Source: Oscillospiraceae bacterium (lineage in GTDB: Bacteria; Bacillota; Clostridia; Oscillospirales; Oscillospiraceae). From it: a DNA stretch of 6,098 nt. Both the position numbers and the translations under genes were made by a program. The notes below the pieces were generated by a model that saw nothing but the letters and a program-made list of their open reading frames with translations, made no database searches and was not told the DNA's origin. Below, piece by piece: positions 1-5,086 of this stretch. The stretch's first letter is position 1, and each line of letters begins with the position of its first letter. Where the stretch lies: positions 1 through 6,098 of the forward strand of contig JAEDJR010000116.1 in NCBI GenBank assembly GCA_016296235.1, given 5' to 3'.

Positions 1-513
1 AAGTTCACCATCGCCGTGGCCGGCTCTCCCGAGGGCCATATCGCCTGCCGCAGCCTGGAGGCCGATATCTCCTTCCTGAAGCAGAAGCAGGACAACGGCG
101 CCGACTATATCATGACGCAGCTGTGCTGGGATATGGATCAGTTCCGTTACTGGCTGGACGCCATCCGTGCCGCCGGTATCTGGCTGCCCGTGGATGTGGG
201 CATCATGCCCATCCTGGACCAGGCCGCGACCATCAACATGGCTCTGAGCCGGAACGCCTGCGTCATGCCCCGCGCCCTGTGCGAGCTGATCTCCAAGCAC
301 TGGATCTTCCCCAACCCCTTCGACAAGGAGCCCTTCGACGCCGCTGCCGCCCAGAAGAAGGCGGACTTCAAGGAAGCCGGCATCGAGTACACCATCCGTC
401 AGATCGACGAGTACCGCGCCTGCGGCATCGACGGCATCCATCTGTATGCCCTGAACAAATATGATGATGTGGCCCGCATCGTCAAAGAGAGCGGTCTGAT
501 CGATCTGATCTGA
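1..513 (+). CDS. metF: Methylenetetrahydrofolate reductase, C-terminal part (5' end outside window)
   Basis: This cytosolic FAD enzyme reduces 5,10-methylene-tetrahydrofolate to 5-methyl-tetrahydrofolate, the methyl donor for methionine synthesis (and, in acetogens, for the methyl branch of the Wood-Ljungdahl pathway). The reading frame is open from base 1 and ends at a TGA, giving 170 residues, so roughly the first 40% of a ~290-residue family member is missing. Family landmarks are SPEGH at visible residues 9-13 (YPEVH in E. coli MetF), TQLCWD at 39-44 (TQFFFD), GIMPI at 67-71 (GILPV) and HLYALNK at 147-153 (HFYTLNR), in the right order and spacing for the TIM-barrel C-terminal half. Around residues 98-115 (KHWIFPNPFDKEPF) it is about a dozen residues longer than my recollection of E. 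coli MetF. It ends just before a strong terminator, so it is the last gene of its transcript. Whether a metV/metH partner lies upstream cannot be seen. Confidence 0.93.
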   Translation, partial: KFTIAVAGSPEGHIACRSLEADISFLKQKQDNGADYIMTQLCWDMDQFRYWLDAIRAAGIWLPVDVGIMPILDQAATINMALSRNACVMPRALCELISKHWIFPNPFDKEPFDAAAAQKKADFKEAGIEYTIRQIDEYRACGIDGIHLYALNKYDDVARIVKESGLIDLI

Positions 514-529
514 TTTCGACGCATTACAT

Positions 530-565
530 AAAAATCCCGGCAAGCCAGGCTTGCCGGGATTTTTT
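530..565. terminator. Bidirectional intrinsic terminator between metF and the EamA gene
   Basis: A perfect inverted repeat has 17-nt arms (530-546 and 548-564) around one central base. The GC-rich core is TCCCGGCAAGCC / GGCTTGCCGGGA, and the outer ends are A5 on the left and T5-6 on the right. Read on + it gives a hairpin followed by U residues 17 bases after the metF stop. Read on - the A-run becomes the U-run, 2 bases after the stop of the EamA gene. It therefore fits termination of both convergent genes. Confidence 0.92.
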
Positions 566-566
566 G

Positions 567-980
567 TTACAGTACCATCAGCAGGGTTCCTGCGCCGATG
601 AGGATGCAGCCGATCAGCGATTTCGCGGTGAAGCGCTCGTGGAGGAACACAAAGGCCAGCACCAGGGTGATGATGACGCTGAGCTTATCCACGGGGACGA
701 CCTTGGAGGCGTCGCCGATCTGCAGGGCCCGGTAGTAGCACAGCCAGGAAGCGCCGGTGGCCAGACCGGAGAGAATCAGGAAAATCCAGCTCTTTCGACT
801 GATCTCAGAAAGTCCGCTCTGGGCATTGGTGAGAAACACCATGCCCCAGGCCATGACCACGACTACCACGGTGCGGATTGCCGTGGCCAGATTGGAGTTG
901 ACGCCGTCGATGCCGATCTTGGCCAAAATGGAAGTCAGAGCGGCAAAGACTGCCGACAGAAGTGCAAATACAAACCACAT
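567..980 (-). CDS. Single-domain EamA/DMT-superfamily membrane transporter
   Basis: This is an integral membrane protein of the drug/metabolite transporter (EamA) type, with unknown substrate. The 137 residues form five hydrophobic helices at about 2-21, 32-50, 64-84, 93-113 and 119-137. The EamA-typical segment ASWLCYYRALQIGDASKVVP lies at 77-96 and the LHERF motif at 113-117. Canonical EamA proteins are ~300 residues with two such repeats. This one carries a single repeat, like short EamA proteins that must assemble as dimers. I chose the ATG at 980 because GGGAGGG sits 6 bases upstream. The ATG at 995 would add five residues encoded by the ribosome binding site itself. It is transcribed away from pncB, has its own promoter (1010-1038), and ends against the shared terminator with metF. 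The family assignment is firm and the transport direction and substrate are open. Confidence 0.85.
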   Translation of the reverse strand: MWFVFALLSAVFAALTSILAKIGIDGVNSNLATAIRTVVVVVMAWGMVFLTNAQSGLSEISRKSWIFLILSGLATGASWLCYYRALQIGDASKVVPVDKLSVIITLVLAFVFLHERFTAKSLIGCILIGAGTLLMVL

Positions 981-1009
981 AGAAATCCCTCCCATATCTT
1001 CTGCTAATC

Positions 1010-1038
1010 AGTGTAAGGAGGAAAAGGAGGTTTGTCAA
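1010..1038 (-). promoter_or_regulatory. Sigma-A-type promoter of the EamA gene
   Basis: Read on the minus strand, a consensus -35 TTGACA (1033-1038) is followed by a 17-base pyrimidine-rich spacer and a -10 TACACT (1010-1015). Predicted transcription start is near 1003, giving a leader of about 22 bases that contains the GGGAGGG ribosome binding site. The perfect -35 and optimal spacing make this one of the better promoters in the window. Confidence 0.75.
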
Positions 1039-1071
1039 TGCACTGCGGTGTTTTTTGTATATTTTTGCGGG

Positions 1072-2526
1072 TCACACCTCGGAGTTTTCCCGCAGCAGCC
1101 GGTGCTTGATATCCCACAGCTTCTGGGACAGATCCACATAGTAGGTCTGGGGGTTTTCAAAGCGCTTGATTTCGTCCCAGAGGCAGTCCACTTCCTTTTT
1201 GCAGTAGGCCTGGATTTCCTGCAGGCTGGGCAGGTCGTAGACCAGCTGACCGTCCTTGAAAATGGGAACCTGCAGCTCCCGGGCGGTGAAGTTGTAGACC
1301 TTCTTCCGCTTCCAGGTGGCCTCGGGGTCAAAGATGGTCAGATCCTGACTGTCGTCCACCACCTCGTCATAGACGCACAGATAGTCGGCGATGGCCTTGC
1401 CGGTGTCGTTGCCGTAGAAGCGGTAGAGCTTCTTGAAGTGGGGGTTGGTGATCTTGCCCACGTTTTCGCTGATTTTGATCTTGGGGATGATCTCACCTTG
1501 CTCGTTCTCCACGGCGGTCAGCTTGTACACGCCGCCGAACACCGGCTCGGATTTGGCGGTGATGAGCCGCTCGCCCACGCCGAACATGTCGATTTCCGCA
1601 CCCTGCCGCAGCAGATCCTGAATGATGTATTCATCCAGGGAGTTGGACACGGAGATCTTACAGCTTTCCCAACCGGCTTCGTCCAGCATTTTCCGGGCCT
1701 GCTTGGTCAAAAAGGCCATGTCGCCGGAGTCCAGACGGATGCCGCACTTGGTCAGGCCCCGGGGCCGCAGTACCTCATTGAAGGCCCGGATGGCGTCGGG
1801 GATGCCCTTTTTCAGGGTGTTGTAGGTATCCACCAGCAGGGTGGGGTTGTCGGGGTAGATCTCGCAGTAGGCCTTGAAGGCCTCATACTGGGTGTCGAAC
1901 ATCTGCACCCAGGAGTGGGCCATGGTGCCGCCGGCGGGGACGCCGAACAGCTGGTCGGAGATGGTGCAGGCGGTGCCGGCGCAGCCGCCGATGAAGGCGG
2001 CTCTGGCGCCCAGAATGGCGCCGTCCACACCCTGGGCCCGGCGGGAGCCGAATTCCAGCACGGTGCGGCCCTGAGCGGCCCGGACCACCCGGTTGGCCTT
2101 GGTGGCAATGAGACTCTGATGGTTCAGGGCCAACAGGATATAGGTCTCCACCAGCTGCGCCTGAATGGCGGGTGCCCGTACCGTCAGAATCGGCTCCCGG
2201 GGGAAGATGGGCGTGCCCTCCGGCACGGCGAAGATGTCGCCGGTGAAGCGGAAATTGGCCAGGTATTCCAGGAATTCCTCGGAGAAAATCCGGCGTCCCC
2301 GCAGATAGTCGATATCCTCCGGGCCAAAGTGCAGGTTTTGAATGTATTCCACCACCTGCTCCAGACCGGCAGCAATGGCAAAGCCGCCGCCGTCGGGAAT
2401 GCTGCGGTAGAATACGTCAAAATAGGTGATACGGTCTTGATAATTGTGCCGGAAATAACCGTTTCCCATGGTCAGCTCATAAAAGTCGCAGAGCATCGAC
2501 ATGTTCCAGGGCTGTTTCACATCCAT
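1072..2526 (-). CDS. pncB: Nicotinate phosphoribosyltransferase
   Basis: This cytosolic NAD-salvage enzyme makes nicotinate mononucleotide from nicotinate and PRPP with ATP hydrolysis (Preiss-Handler pathway). The 484 residues match the usual length of the Bacillus/Clostridium-type enzyme. In order: N-terminal SMLCDFYELTMGNGYF (~10-25), EFGSRRAQG (~158-166), GGTMAHSWVQMF (~199-210) with the conserved His near 204 expected to be the phosphorylated catalytic residue, LLVDTYNTL (~230-238), GIRLDSGD (~262-269) and FGVGERL (~315-321), which form the phosphate- and PRPP-binding barrel. The C-terminal region is rich in Lys, Arg and Glu as in relatives. I chose the ATG at 2526 because GAGGTG lies 6 bases upstream. 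An in-frame GTG at 2535 overlaps that ribosome binding site. No clear terminator follows the stop, so read-through into the EamA gene 91 bases downstream is possible. Confidence 0.95.
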   Translation of the reverse strand: MDVKQPWNMSMLCDFYELTMGNGYFRHNYQDRITYFDVFYRSIPDGGGFAIAAGLEQVVEYIQNLHFGPEDIDYLRGRRIFSEEFLEYLANFRFTGDIFAVPEGTPIFPREPILTVRAPAIQAQLVETYILLALNHQSLIATKANRVVRAAQGRTVLEFGSRRAQGVDGAILGARAAFIGGCAGTACTISDQLFGVPAGGTMAHSWVQMFDTQYEAFKAYCEIYPDNPTLLVDTYNTLKKGIPDAIRAFNEVLRPRGLTKCGIRLDSGDMAFLTKQARKMLDEAGWESCKISVSNSLDEYIIQDLLRQGAEIDMFGVGERLITAKSEPVFGGVYKLTAVENEQGEIIPKIKISENVGKITNPHFKKLYRFYGNDTGKAIADYLCVYDEVVDDSQDLTIFDPEATWKRKKVYNFTARELQVPIFKDGQLVYDLPSLQEIQAYCKKEVDCLWDEIKRFENPQTYYVDLSQKLWDIKHRLLRENSEV

Positions 2527-2557
2527 ATGAAGCACCTCGTTTTTATGTATTGCCCCA

Positions 2558-2585
2558 ATTATACCACAGATTTTGCAAATAACAA
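2558..2585 (-). promoter_or_regulatory. Sigma-A-type promoter of pncB
   Basis: Read on the minus strand, -35 TTGTTA (2580-2585) is followed by a 16-base spacer and a perfect -10 TATAAT (2558-2563). The predicted start is near 2551, leaving about 25 bases of leader with the GAGG ribosome binding site before the ATG at 2526. No operator for an NAD-responsive repressor was recognised. Confidence 0.7.
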
Positions 2586-2617
2586 CTGTCTTGTCACAAT
2601 ACTTGACATGACAGACA

Positions 2618-2642
2618 CGGGAAGCGGAGAATCCGCTTCCCG
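2618..2642 (-). terminator. Hairpin downstream of the 55-residue gene (possible terminator)
   Basis: A perfect 11-bp GC-rich stem (CGGGAAGCGGA / TCCGCTTCCCG) with a 3-base loop begins 10 bases after the stop of the small gene at 2653. On the minus strand it is followed by TGTCTGTCATGTC, only moderately T-rich, so termination may be partial. If it leaks, the small gene would be cotranscribed with pncB. Confidence 0.5.
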
Positions 2643-2652
2643 CTTGGGTGAC

Positions 2653-2820
2653 TCAGTTTCCGCGCATGGAATCCAGCATCTTGCCCGCTTCCATTTTGAT
2701 GGTCTGGGCAGCGTCGTCCGCCATGCGGTAGGCCTGAGACTGTTTGGGCATCATCAGAACTGCGGCAGCGCCGGCTGCCATACCAAGTCCCAATGAAGCG
2801 ATAAAGGATTTGACTTCCAT
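2653..2820 (-). CDS. Small single-helix membrane protein, unknown function (55 aa)
   Basis: The gene runs from an ATG at 2820 to a TGA at 2653-2655, giving 55 residues. The ATG is preceded by a G7 tract about 6 bases upstream that can act as a ribosome binding site. Residues 5-24 (SFIASLGLGMAAGAAAVLMM) form a glycine/alanine-rich membrane helix or uncleaved anchor. Residues 25-55 are a polar, probably helical tail (PKQSQAYRMADDAAQT, then KMEAGKMLDSMRGN). This layout resembles short YtxH-like proteins, with a glycine-rich membrane helix followed by an amphipathic helix, but I do not recognise a named family. A hairpin directly follows the stop, and pncB lies downstream on the same strand. Support for a real gene comes from codon bias, a sensible membrane topology, the upstream G-tract, and the otherwise empty ~400-base gap it fills. 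Confidence 0.7.
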   Translation of the reverse strand: MEVKSFIASLGLGMAAGAAAVLMMPKQSQAYRMADDAAQTIKMEAGKMLDSMRGN

Positions 2821-2904
2821 ACTCCATCCCCCCCGTCCATAGTGTGCCCCGGGGGCGGCGCTTTACCACGGCTAAAAAATGTTAACCCATTTGCAGGAAA
2901 TCTG

Positions 2905-2913
2905 TGATACAAT
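2905..2913 (+). promoter_or_regulatory. Extended -10 promoter of the phosphatase-GNAT gene
   Basis: The sequence TGATACAAT is an extended -10 element (TG-n-TACAAT). No good -35 lies 16-18 bases upstream, as is allowed for extended -10 promoters. Transcription would start near 2920, only a few bases ahead of the candidate start codons at 2924 and 2930. This argues against translation starting at the earlier in-frame ATGs at 2879 and 2912. Confidence 0.45.
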
Positions 2914-2929
2914 GAAAACGGTGATGCAA

Positions 2930-3919
2930 ATGACAACAATCTATCTGATTCGCCATGCGGAAGCGGAAGGAAACCTCTGCCGGCGGATTCACGGCCAGTA
3001 CGATACCAATGTGACCACGAAAGGTCTGAAGCAGATTCTGGCCCTGCGGGACCGGTTTGCGGACGTTCCGGTGGACGCCTGCTATGCCAGTGATCTGACC
3101 AGGACGAAAACCACGGCCCAGGCGATCTGGGTTCCCAAGGGACTGGAGCTGCATCCGGATCCGGCCTTCCGGGAGATCGGACTGGGCGTCTGGGAGGATC
3201 TGCCCTTCGGATATCTGAACACCTTCCAGCCTGCGGCCATCCAATGCTTCAACCAGGAGCCCAGGAACTGGCATGTGGAGGGGAGCGAAACCTTTGCACA
3301 GTACACGGACCGCTTTCTGGCAGGTCTGGAGCGGATTGTCCGCAACCATCCGGAGCAGACCGTCGCGGTGGTCTCCCATGCAGCCGTCATGCGCGGGGTG
3401 CTGCTCCGGCTGTTTCCGGAGATTCGGATCGGGCGCTGCGACAATACGGCGGTCACCCGGCTGGAATACGACCGGGACGGCTTCCATATCCTCTCCTGTA
3501 TGGATAACAGCCATCTTCCCGCGGGACTGTCCTCTCTGCGCCGGCCGGCCGTCCAACAGCAGGACGGCGCCCAGGGCAACGACACCCTGTGGTTCCGGGA
3601 GGAAGAAGGGACTGTCGGGAGCTTTACGGCTCTGGAGGCCCAGCGGCCCGTGGGCGTCCTGCGTCTGTCGGAGGACAGCGCCGGTACGGGACGCATTGAC
3701 GATCTGTCGCTGATCCCGTCCTACCGGGGCTTCGGTCTGGGCGTGCAGCTGCTGGGCCAGGCGATTTTCACCCTGCGTCCCCAGGGAAAGCGCTGGCTGC
3801 GGATTCGCATTCCACCGGAATGTCCCGCCCTGGAGCGCCTTTGCGCCAAGCTGGCCTTTGCACCGGACGGCACGGGAGACTGGGTGCTGGATCTGACCGT
3901 GGGGGTGCGGCCAATGTAG
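2930..3919 (+). CDS. Histidine phosphatase fused to a GNAT acetyltransferase domain
   Basis: This is a 329-residue, two-domain cytosolic protein. Residues 1-200 are a histidine phosphatase (phosphoglycerate mutase-like) domain. It has the RH signature at R8-H9 (IYLIRHAEAEGN), the second arginine at R58 (SDLTRTKTTA), the acid residue E82 in FREIGLGVWED, and the second catalytic histidine H150 (VVSHAAVMR), so the full phosphohistidine active site is present. Residues ~218-325 are a GNAT fold with the acetyl-CoA pyrophosphate loop RGFGLG at 266-271 after the beta-4 segment IDDLSLIPS (256-264). Single-domain relatives of ~200 residues dephosphorylate small phosphometabolites. The substrates of both halves are unknown. 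In-frame ATGs occur at 2879, 2912, 2924 and 2930. I prefer 2930 because it gives the family-typical MTTIYLIRHAE start and lies after the predicted promoter, though its ribosome binding site (GGTG) is weak. It is convergent with the downstream lipoprotein gene. Confidence 0.88.
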   Translation: MTTIYLIRHAEAEGNLCRRIHGQYDTNVTTKGLKQILALRDRFADVPVDACYASDLTRTKTTAQAIWVPKGLELHPDPAFREIGLGVWEDLPFGYLNTFQPAAIQCFNQEPRNWHVEGSETFAQYTDRFLAGLERIVRNHPEQTVAVVSHAAVMRGVLLRLFPEIRIGRCDNTAVTRLEYDRDGFHILSCMDNSHLPAGLSSLRRPAVQQQDGAQGNDTLWFREEEGTVGSFTALEAQRPVGVLRLSEDSAGTGRIDDLSLIPSYRGFGLGVQLLGQAIFTLRPQGKRWLRIRIPPECPALERLCAKLAFAPDGTGDWVLDLTVGVRPM

Positions 3920-3925
3920 CTATGT

Positions 3926-3945
3926 ACTGCGGGAACCCCCGCAGT
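3926..3945. terminator. Hairpin in the 29-bp gap between convergent genes
   Basis: A perfect 8-bp stem (ACTGCGGG / CCCGCAGT) with a 4-base loop sits between the stop of the phosphatase-GNAT gene (3919) and the end of the lipoprotein gene (3949, minus strand). No T-run follows on either strand, so it is not a classical intrinsic terminator. It may stabilise both 3' ends or act with Rho. Confidence 0.4.
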
Positions 3946-3948
3946 GGC

Positions 3949-4323
3949 TCAGCGGCCGCCGGTCATCCCGGTGCCGGTGCGCGCAGAACGGCCGGTGACG
4001 GCTTCGTCAATGGCGTTTCCGGTGCCTTCGATGATGTCCGCCGCGCCGTTTTCGAAGCTGTCCGCGATGCCGTTTTGGTTGCTGTCATACACGCCGTTGT
4101 TGTTTTCATTGGGCGTGGTGACGGTGCCGTTGCTGCCGGTGACGCCGTTCTGATTGCCGGTGACACCGTTGCCGTTGGCGCCGTTGGTTCCGTTGGTGCC
4201 GTTGACGGTGCCGTTGGGCGTTGTGGAGACGTTTCCGCTGTCGGTAACGCCGTCGCTGCTGCAGGCGGCCAGAACGGCCGTCATGGTCAGCACAGCCAGC
4301 AAGATTGCAATCATGCGTTTCAT
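3949..4323 (-). CDS. Small lipoprotein with Asn-Gly-Thr repeats and an EF-hand-like loop
   Basis: This is a predicted 124-residue surface lipoprotein of unknown function. The start is the ATG at 4323, with GGAGGG about 8 bases upstream. An upstream in-frame ATG at 4428 would put the signal peptide inside the protein and is rejected. MKRMIAILLAVLTMTAV is a typical signal sequence, and LAAC at 18-21 is a lipobox with Cys21 the lipid attachment site. Residues 30-75 are low-complexity and rich in Asn, Gly and Thr (NGT/NGA/NGV units), probably an extended linker in the cell wall. Residues 80-91 (DSNQNGIADSFE) match the 12-position EF-hand or thrombospondin type-3 calcium loop, with acidic or amide ligands at positions 1, 3, 5, 9 and 12 and Gly at 6. 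The remainder is acidic, then ends in a Gly/Arg/Thr-rich tail. No convincing promoter was found. It is divergent from the polyferredoxin gene. Confidence 0.82.
   Translation of the reverse strand: MKRMIAILLAVLTMTAVLAACSSDGVTDSGNVSTTPNGTVNGTNGTNGANGNGVTGNQNGVTGSNGTVTTPNENNNGVYDSNQNGIADSFENGAADIIEGTGNAIDEAVTGRSARTGTGMTGGR
4177..4215. repeat. 9-bp tandem repeat coding for Asn-Gly-Thr units
   Basis: Near-identical 9-mers GGCGCCGTT, GGTTCCGTT and GGTGCCGTT abut at 4177-4203. After a 3-base interruption a further GGTGCCGTT follows at 4207-4215. On the minus strand each encodes Asn-Gly-Thr or Asn-Gly-Ala in the lipoprotein (residues 37-49). Related 6-mers continue on the left. The array is short, in frame, and could vary in copy number between strains without frameshifting. 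Confidence 0.7.
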
Positions 4324-4375
4324 ATTTGTTTCCCTCCTGCATATTATCAAAGACCAATTGATCTGGTGCAGGTCT

Positions 4376-4404
4376 AGTATTTGCGGCCGTCTCCGGCCTA
4401 TACT
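4376..4404. repeat. Interrupted inverted repeat in the divergent intergenic region
   Basis: Two nested pairs, AGTAT (4376-4380) with ATACT (4400-4404) and GGCCG (4385-4389) with CGGCC (4394-4398), can form an asymmetric hairpin between the lipoprotein start (4323) and the polyferredoxin promoter (4460). It could be an operator or a leader structure of the lipoprotein mRNA. I recognise no known regulator site. Confidence 0.35.
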
Positions 4405-4459
4405 GGCAATCCCTGTCAAAATAACCAAAAACCATCTGAAATTGATGGAATAATATCGA

Positions 4460-4488
4460 TTGATTTATGGCGAAAGACCATGTATAAT
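4460..4488 (+). promoter_or_regulatory. Sigma-A-type promoter of the polyferredoxin gene
   Basis: -35 TTGATT (4460-4465) is followed by a 17-base spacer and a perfect -10 TATAAT (4483-4488), placing the start near 4495. The ~27-base leader includes the GGGG ribosome binding site (4511-4514), about 7 bases before the ATG at 4522. Confidence 0.72.
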
Positions 4489-4521
4489 AAGAGAAGATTT
4501 TGAAGCAAAAGGGGAATCACC

Positions 4522-4908
4522 ATGAAAAAACTTACCGTTAAAAAGGGCGCAACCTGCATGGCTTGTCTGGAGTGCGTCCGCGCCTGCTCCAACGCGTTTT
4601 ATAAGGAATTTGATCCGGGCAAGTCCTGCATCCAGATTGTGGACCGCAAGGGCGCTGCCAAGCCCATGACCTGCGTGCAGTGCGGCAAGTGCGCGGCGGC
4701 CTGTGAGCATGGCGCCATCACCCAGAATGCCAAGGGCGTCTATGTGGTGAACAAGAAGCTCTGCGTCGGCTGCGGCAAGTGCGCGGAAGCCTGCCCCTTC
4801 GGCCTGATGGTCAAGGCGGAAACGGCTCCCACTGCCTCCAAGTGCATCGCCTGCGGCATCTGCGCCAAGGCCTGCCCCATGGAAATCCTGGAAGTCGTCG
4901 AAAAGTAA
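4522..4908 (+). CDS. Polyferredoxin with four 4Fe-4S cysteine motifs
   Basis: This 128-residue, Cys-rich protein is a cytosolic low-potential electron carrier. It has four complete C-x2-C-x2-C-x3-C motifs: Cys12/15/18/22, Cys51/54/57/61, Cys81/84/87/91 and Cys108/111/114/118, predicting four [4Fe-4S] clusters. The last two motifs end in the classical CP, while the first two are followed by Ser and Glu. Cys36 is an extra cysteine outside the motifs. The arrangement resembles the HycB/CooF/DmsB-type electron-transfer subunits but is shorter than those usual 150-200 residue proteins. No signal peptide is present. The ATG at 4522 has a GGGG ribosome binding site at good distance. It stands alone, with its own promoter and a strong terminator and no hydrogenase or oxidoreductase partner in the window, so its redox partner is unknown. 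Confidence 0.9.
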   Translation: MKKLTVKKGATCMACLECVRACSNAFYKEFDPGKSCIQIVDRKGAAKPMTCVQCGKCAAACEHGAITQNAKGVYVVNKKLCVGCGKCAEACPFGLMVKAETAPTASKCIACGICAKACPMEILEVVEK

Positions 4909-4922
4909 GCTACATACAAGCG

Positions 4923-4958
4923 CCTGCCGCAGAGCTGCAGCTCTGCGGCAGGTTTTTT
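4923..4958 (+). terminator. Strong intrinsic terminator of the polyferredoxin gene
   Basis: A perfect 30-base palindrome at 4923-4952 (arms CCTGCCGCAGAGC / GCTCTGCGGCAGG, TGCA loop) is followed immediately by T6 at 4953-4958. It starts 14 bases after the stop codon and separates this gene from spo0A. Confidence 0.95.
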
Positions 4959-4971
4959 GCGGCTCTGCGGC

Positions 4972-4978
4972 TGTCGAT
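4972..4978 (+). promoter_or_regulatory. Isolated Spo0A-box-like site
   Basis: TGTCGAT matches six of seven bases of the Spo0A box core TGTCGAA. It lies just after the polyferredoxin terminator, upstream of both candidate spo0A promoters. A single 7-mer is weak evidence, and it is listed because a better pair lies 70 bases downstream. Confidence 0.3.
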
Positions 4979-5000
4979 TTTTCTCGGATGAAATCGAAAC

Positions 5001-5031
5001 TTGATGAATTTCGCATTTTTTCTGATAAAAT
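5001..5031 (+). promoter_or_regulatory. Candidate distal promoter of spo0A
   Basis: An extended -10 element TGATAAAAT (5023-5031) is preceded by TTGATG (5001-5006) with a long 19-base spacer. The start would be near 5038, directly before the paired Spo0A-box-like sites at 5041-5058, where bound Spo0A would block it. Confidence 0.4.
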
Positions 5032-5040
5032 AAGCGGAAA

Positions 5041-5058
5041 TGTCGAAAGAGATCGACA
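5041..5058. promoter_or_regulatory. Inverted pair of Spo0A boxes upstream of spo0A
   Basis: TGTCGA (5041-5046) and its exact inverse TCGACA (5053-5058) are separated by 6 bases. The top-strand site reads AATGTCGAA and the bottom-strand site TTTGTCGAT, matching 7/9 and 8/9 positions of the Spo0A box TTTGTCGAA. The position, between two candidate promoters of spo0A itself, fits autoregulation as known in Bacillus subtilis. Assignment to Spo0A is inference from motif and context. Confidence 0.6.
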
Positions 5059-5086
5059 AAAAATGAACTAATTTATGGAAAAACTG

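Noticed and set aside
564..1007. 147-codon plus-strand frame
   Set aside because: It is antisense to the EamA transporter and starts inside the bidirectional terminator. The translation is a polar Gln/Asp/Gly-rich sequence with no family likeness.
1038..1109. 23-codon plus-strand ORF preceded by AAGGAGG-like sequences
   Set aside because: The purine-rich stretch is the complement of the EamA promoter spacer. The ORF overlaps the pncB 3' end, has no promoter, and its translation looks random.
1586..1900. TGTCGAT and TGTCGAA matches inside pncB
   Set aside because: They are single matches to a short motif within conserved coding sequence, expected by chance, with no promoter nearby.
757..2796. 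Long (679-codon) open frame on the plus strand covering pncB and parts of its neighbours
   Set aside because: It is antisense to pncB, which is unmistakable by family motifs. The frame is open only because of GC-rich third positions, and its translation is low-complexity Gly/Val/Leu/His without a recognisable domain.
2882..3556. 224-codon minus-strand frame
   Set aside because: It is a shadow of the histidine phosphatase domain, whose catalytic residues are all on the plus strand.
4341..4348. TGATAATAT (minus strand) as promoter of the lipoprotein
   Set aside because: Although it looks like an extended -10, the start would fall within the ribosome binding site, leaving almost no leader, and no -35 is present.
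3820..4377. 185-codon plus-strand frame rich in Gly/Ala/Val
   Set aside because: It overlaps the 3' end of the phosphatase-GNAT gene and runs antisense to the lipoprotein, which has a real signal peptide, lipobox and ribosome binding site.
4324..4428. N-terminal extension of the lipoprotein frame to the ATG at 4428
   Set aside because: It would bury the signal peptide 35 residues inside the protein. The ATG at 4323 has a good GGAGGG ribosome binding site.
4465..5016. 183-codon minus-strand frame
   Set aside because: It is antisense to the polyferredoxin and crosses its perfect terminator and promoter, so it is not a plausible gene.
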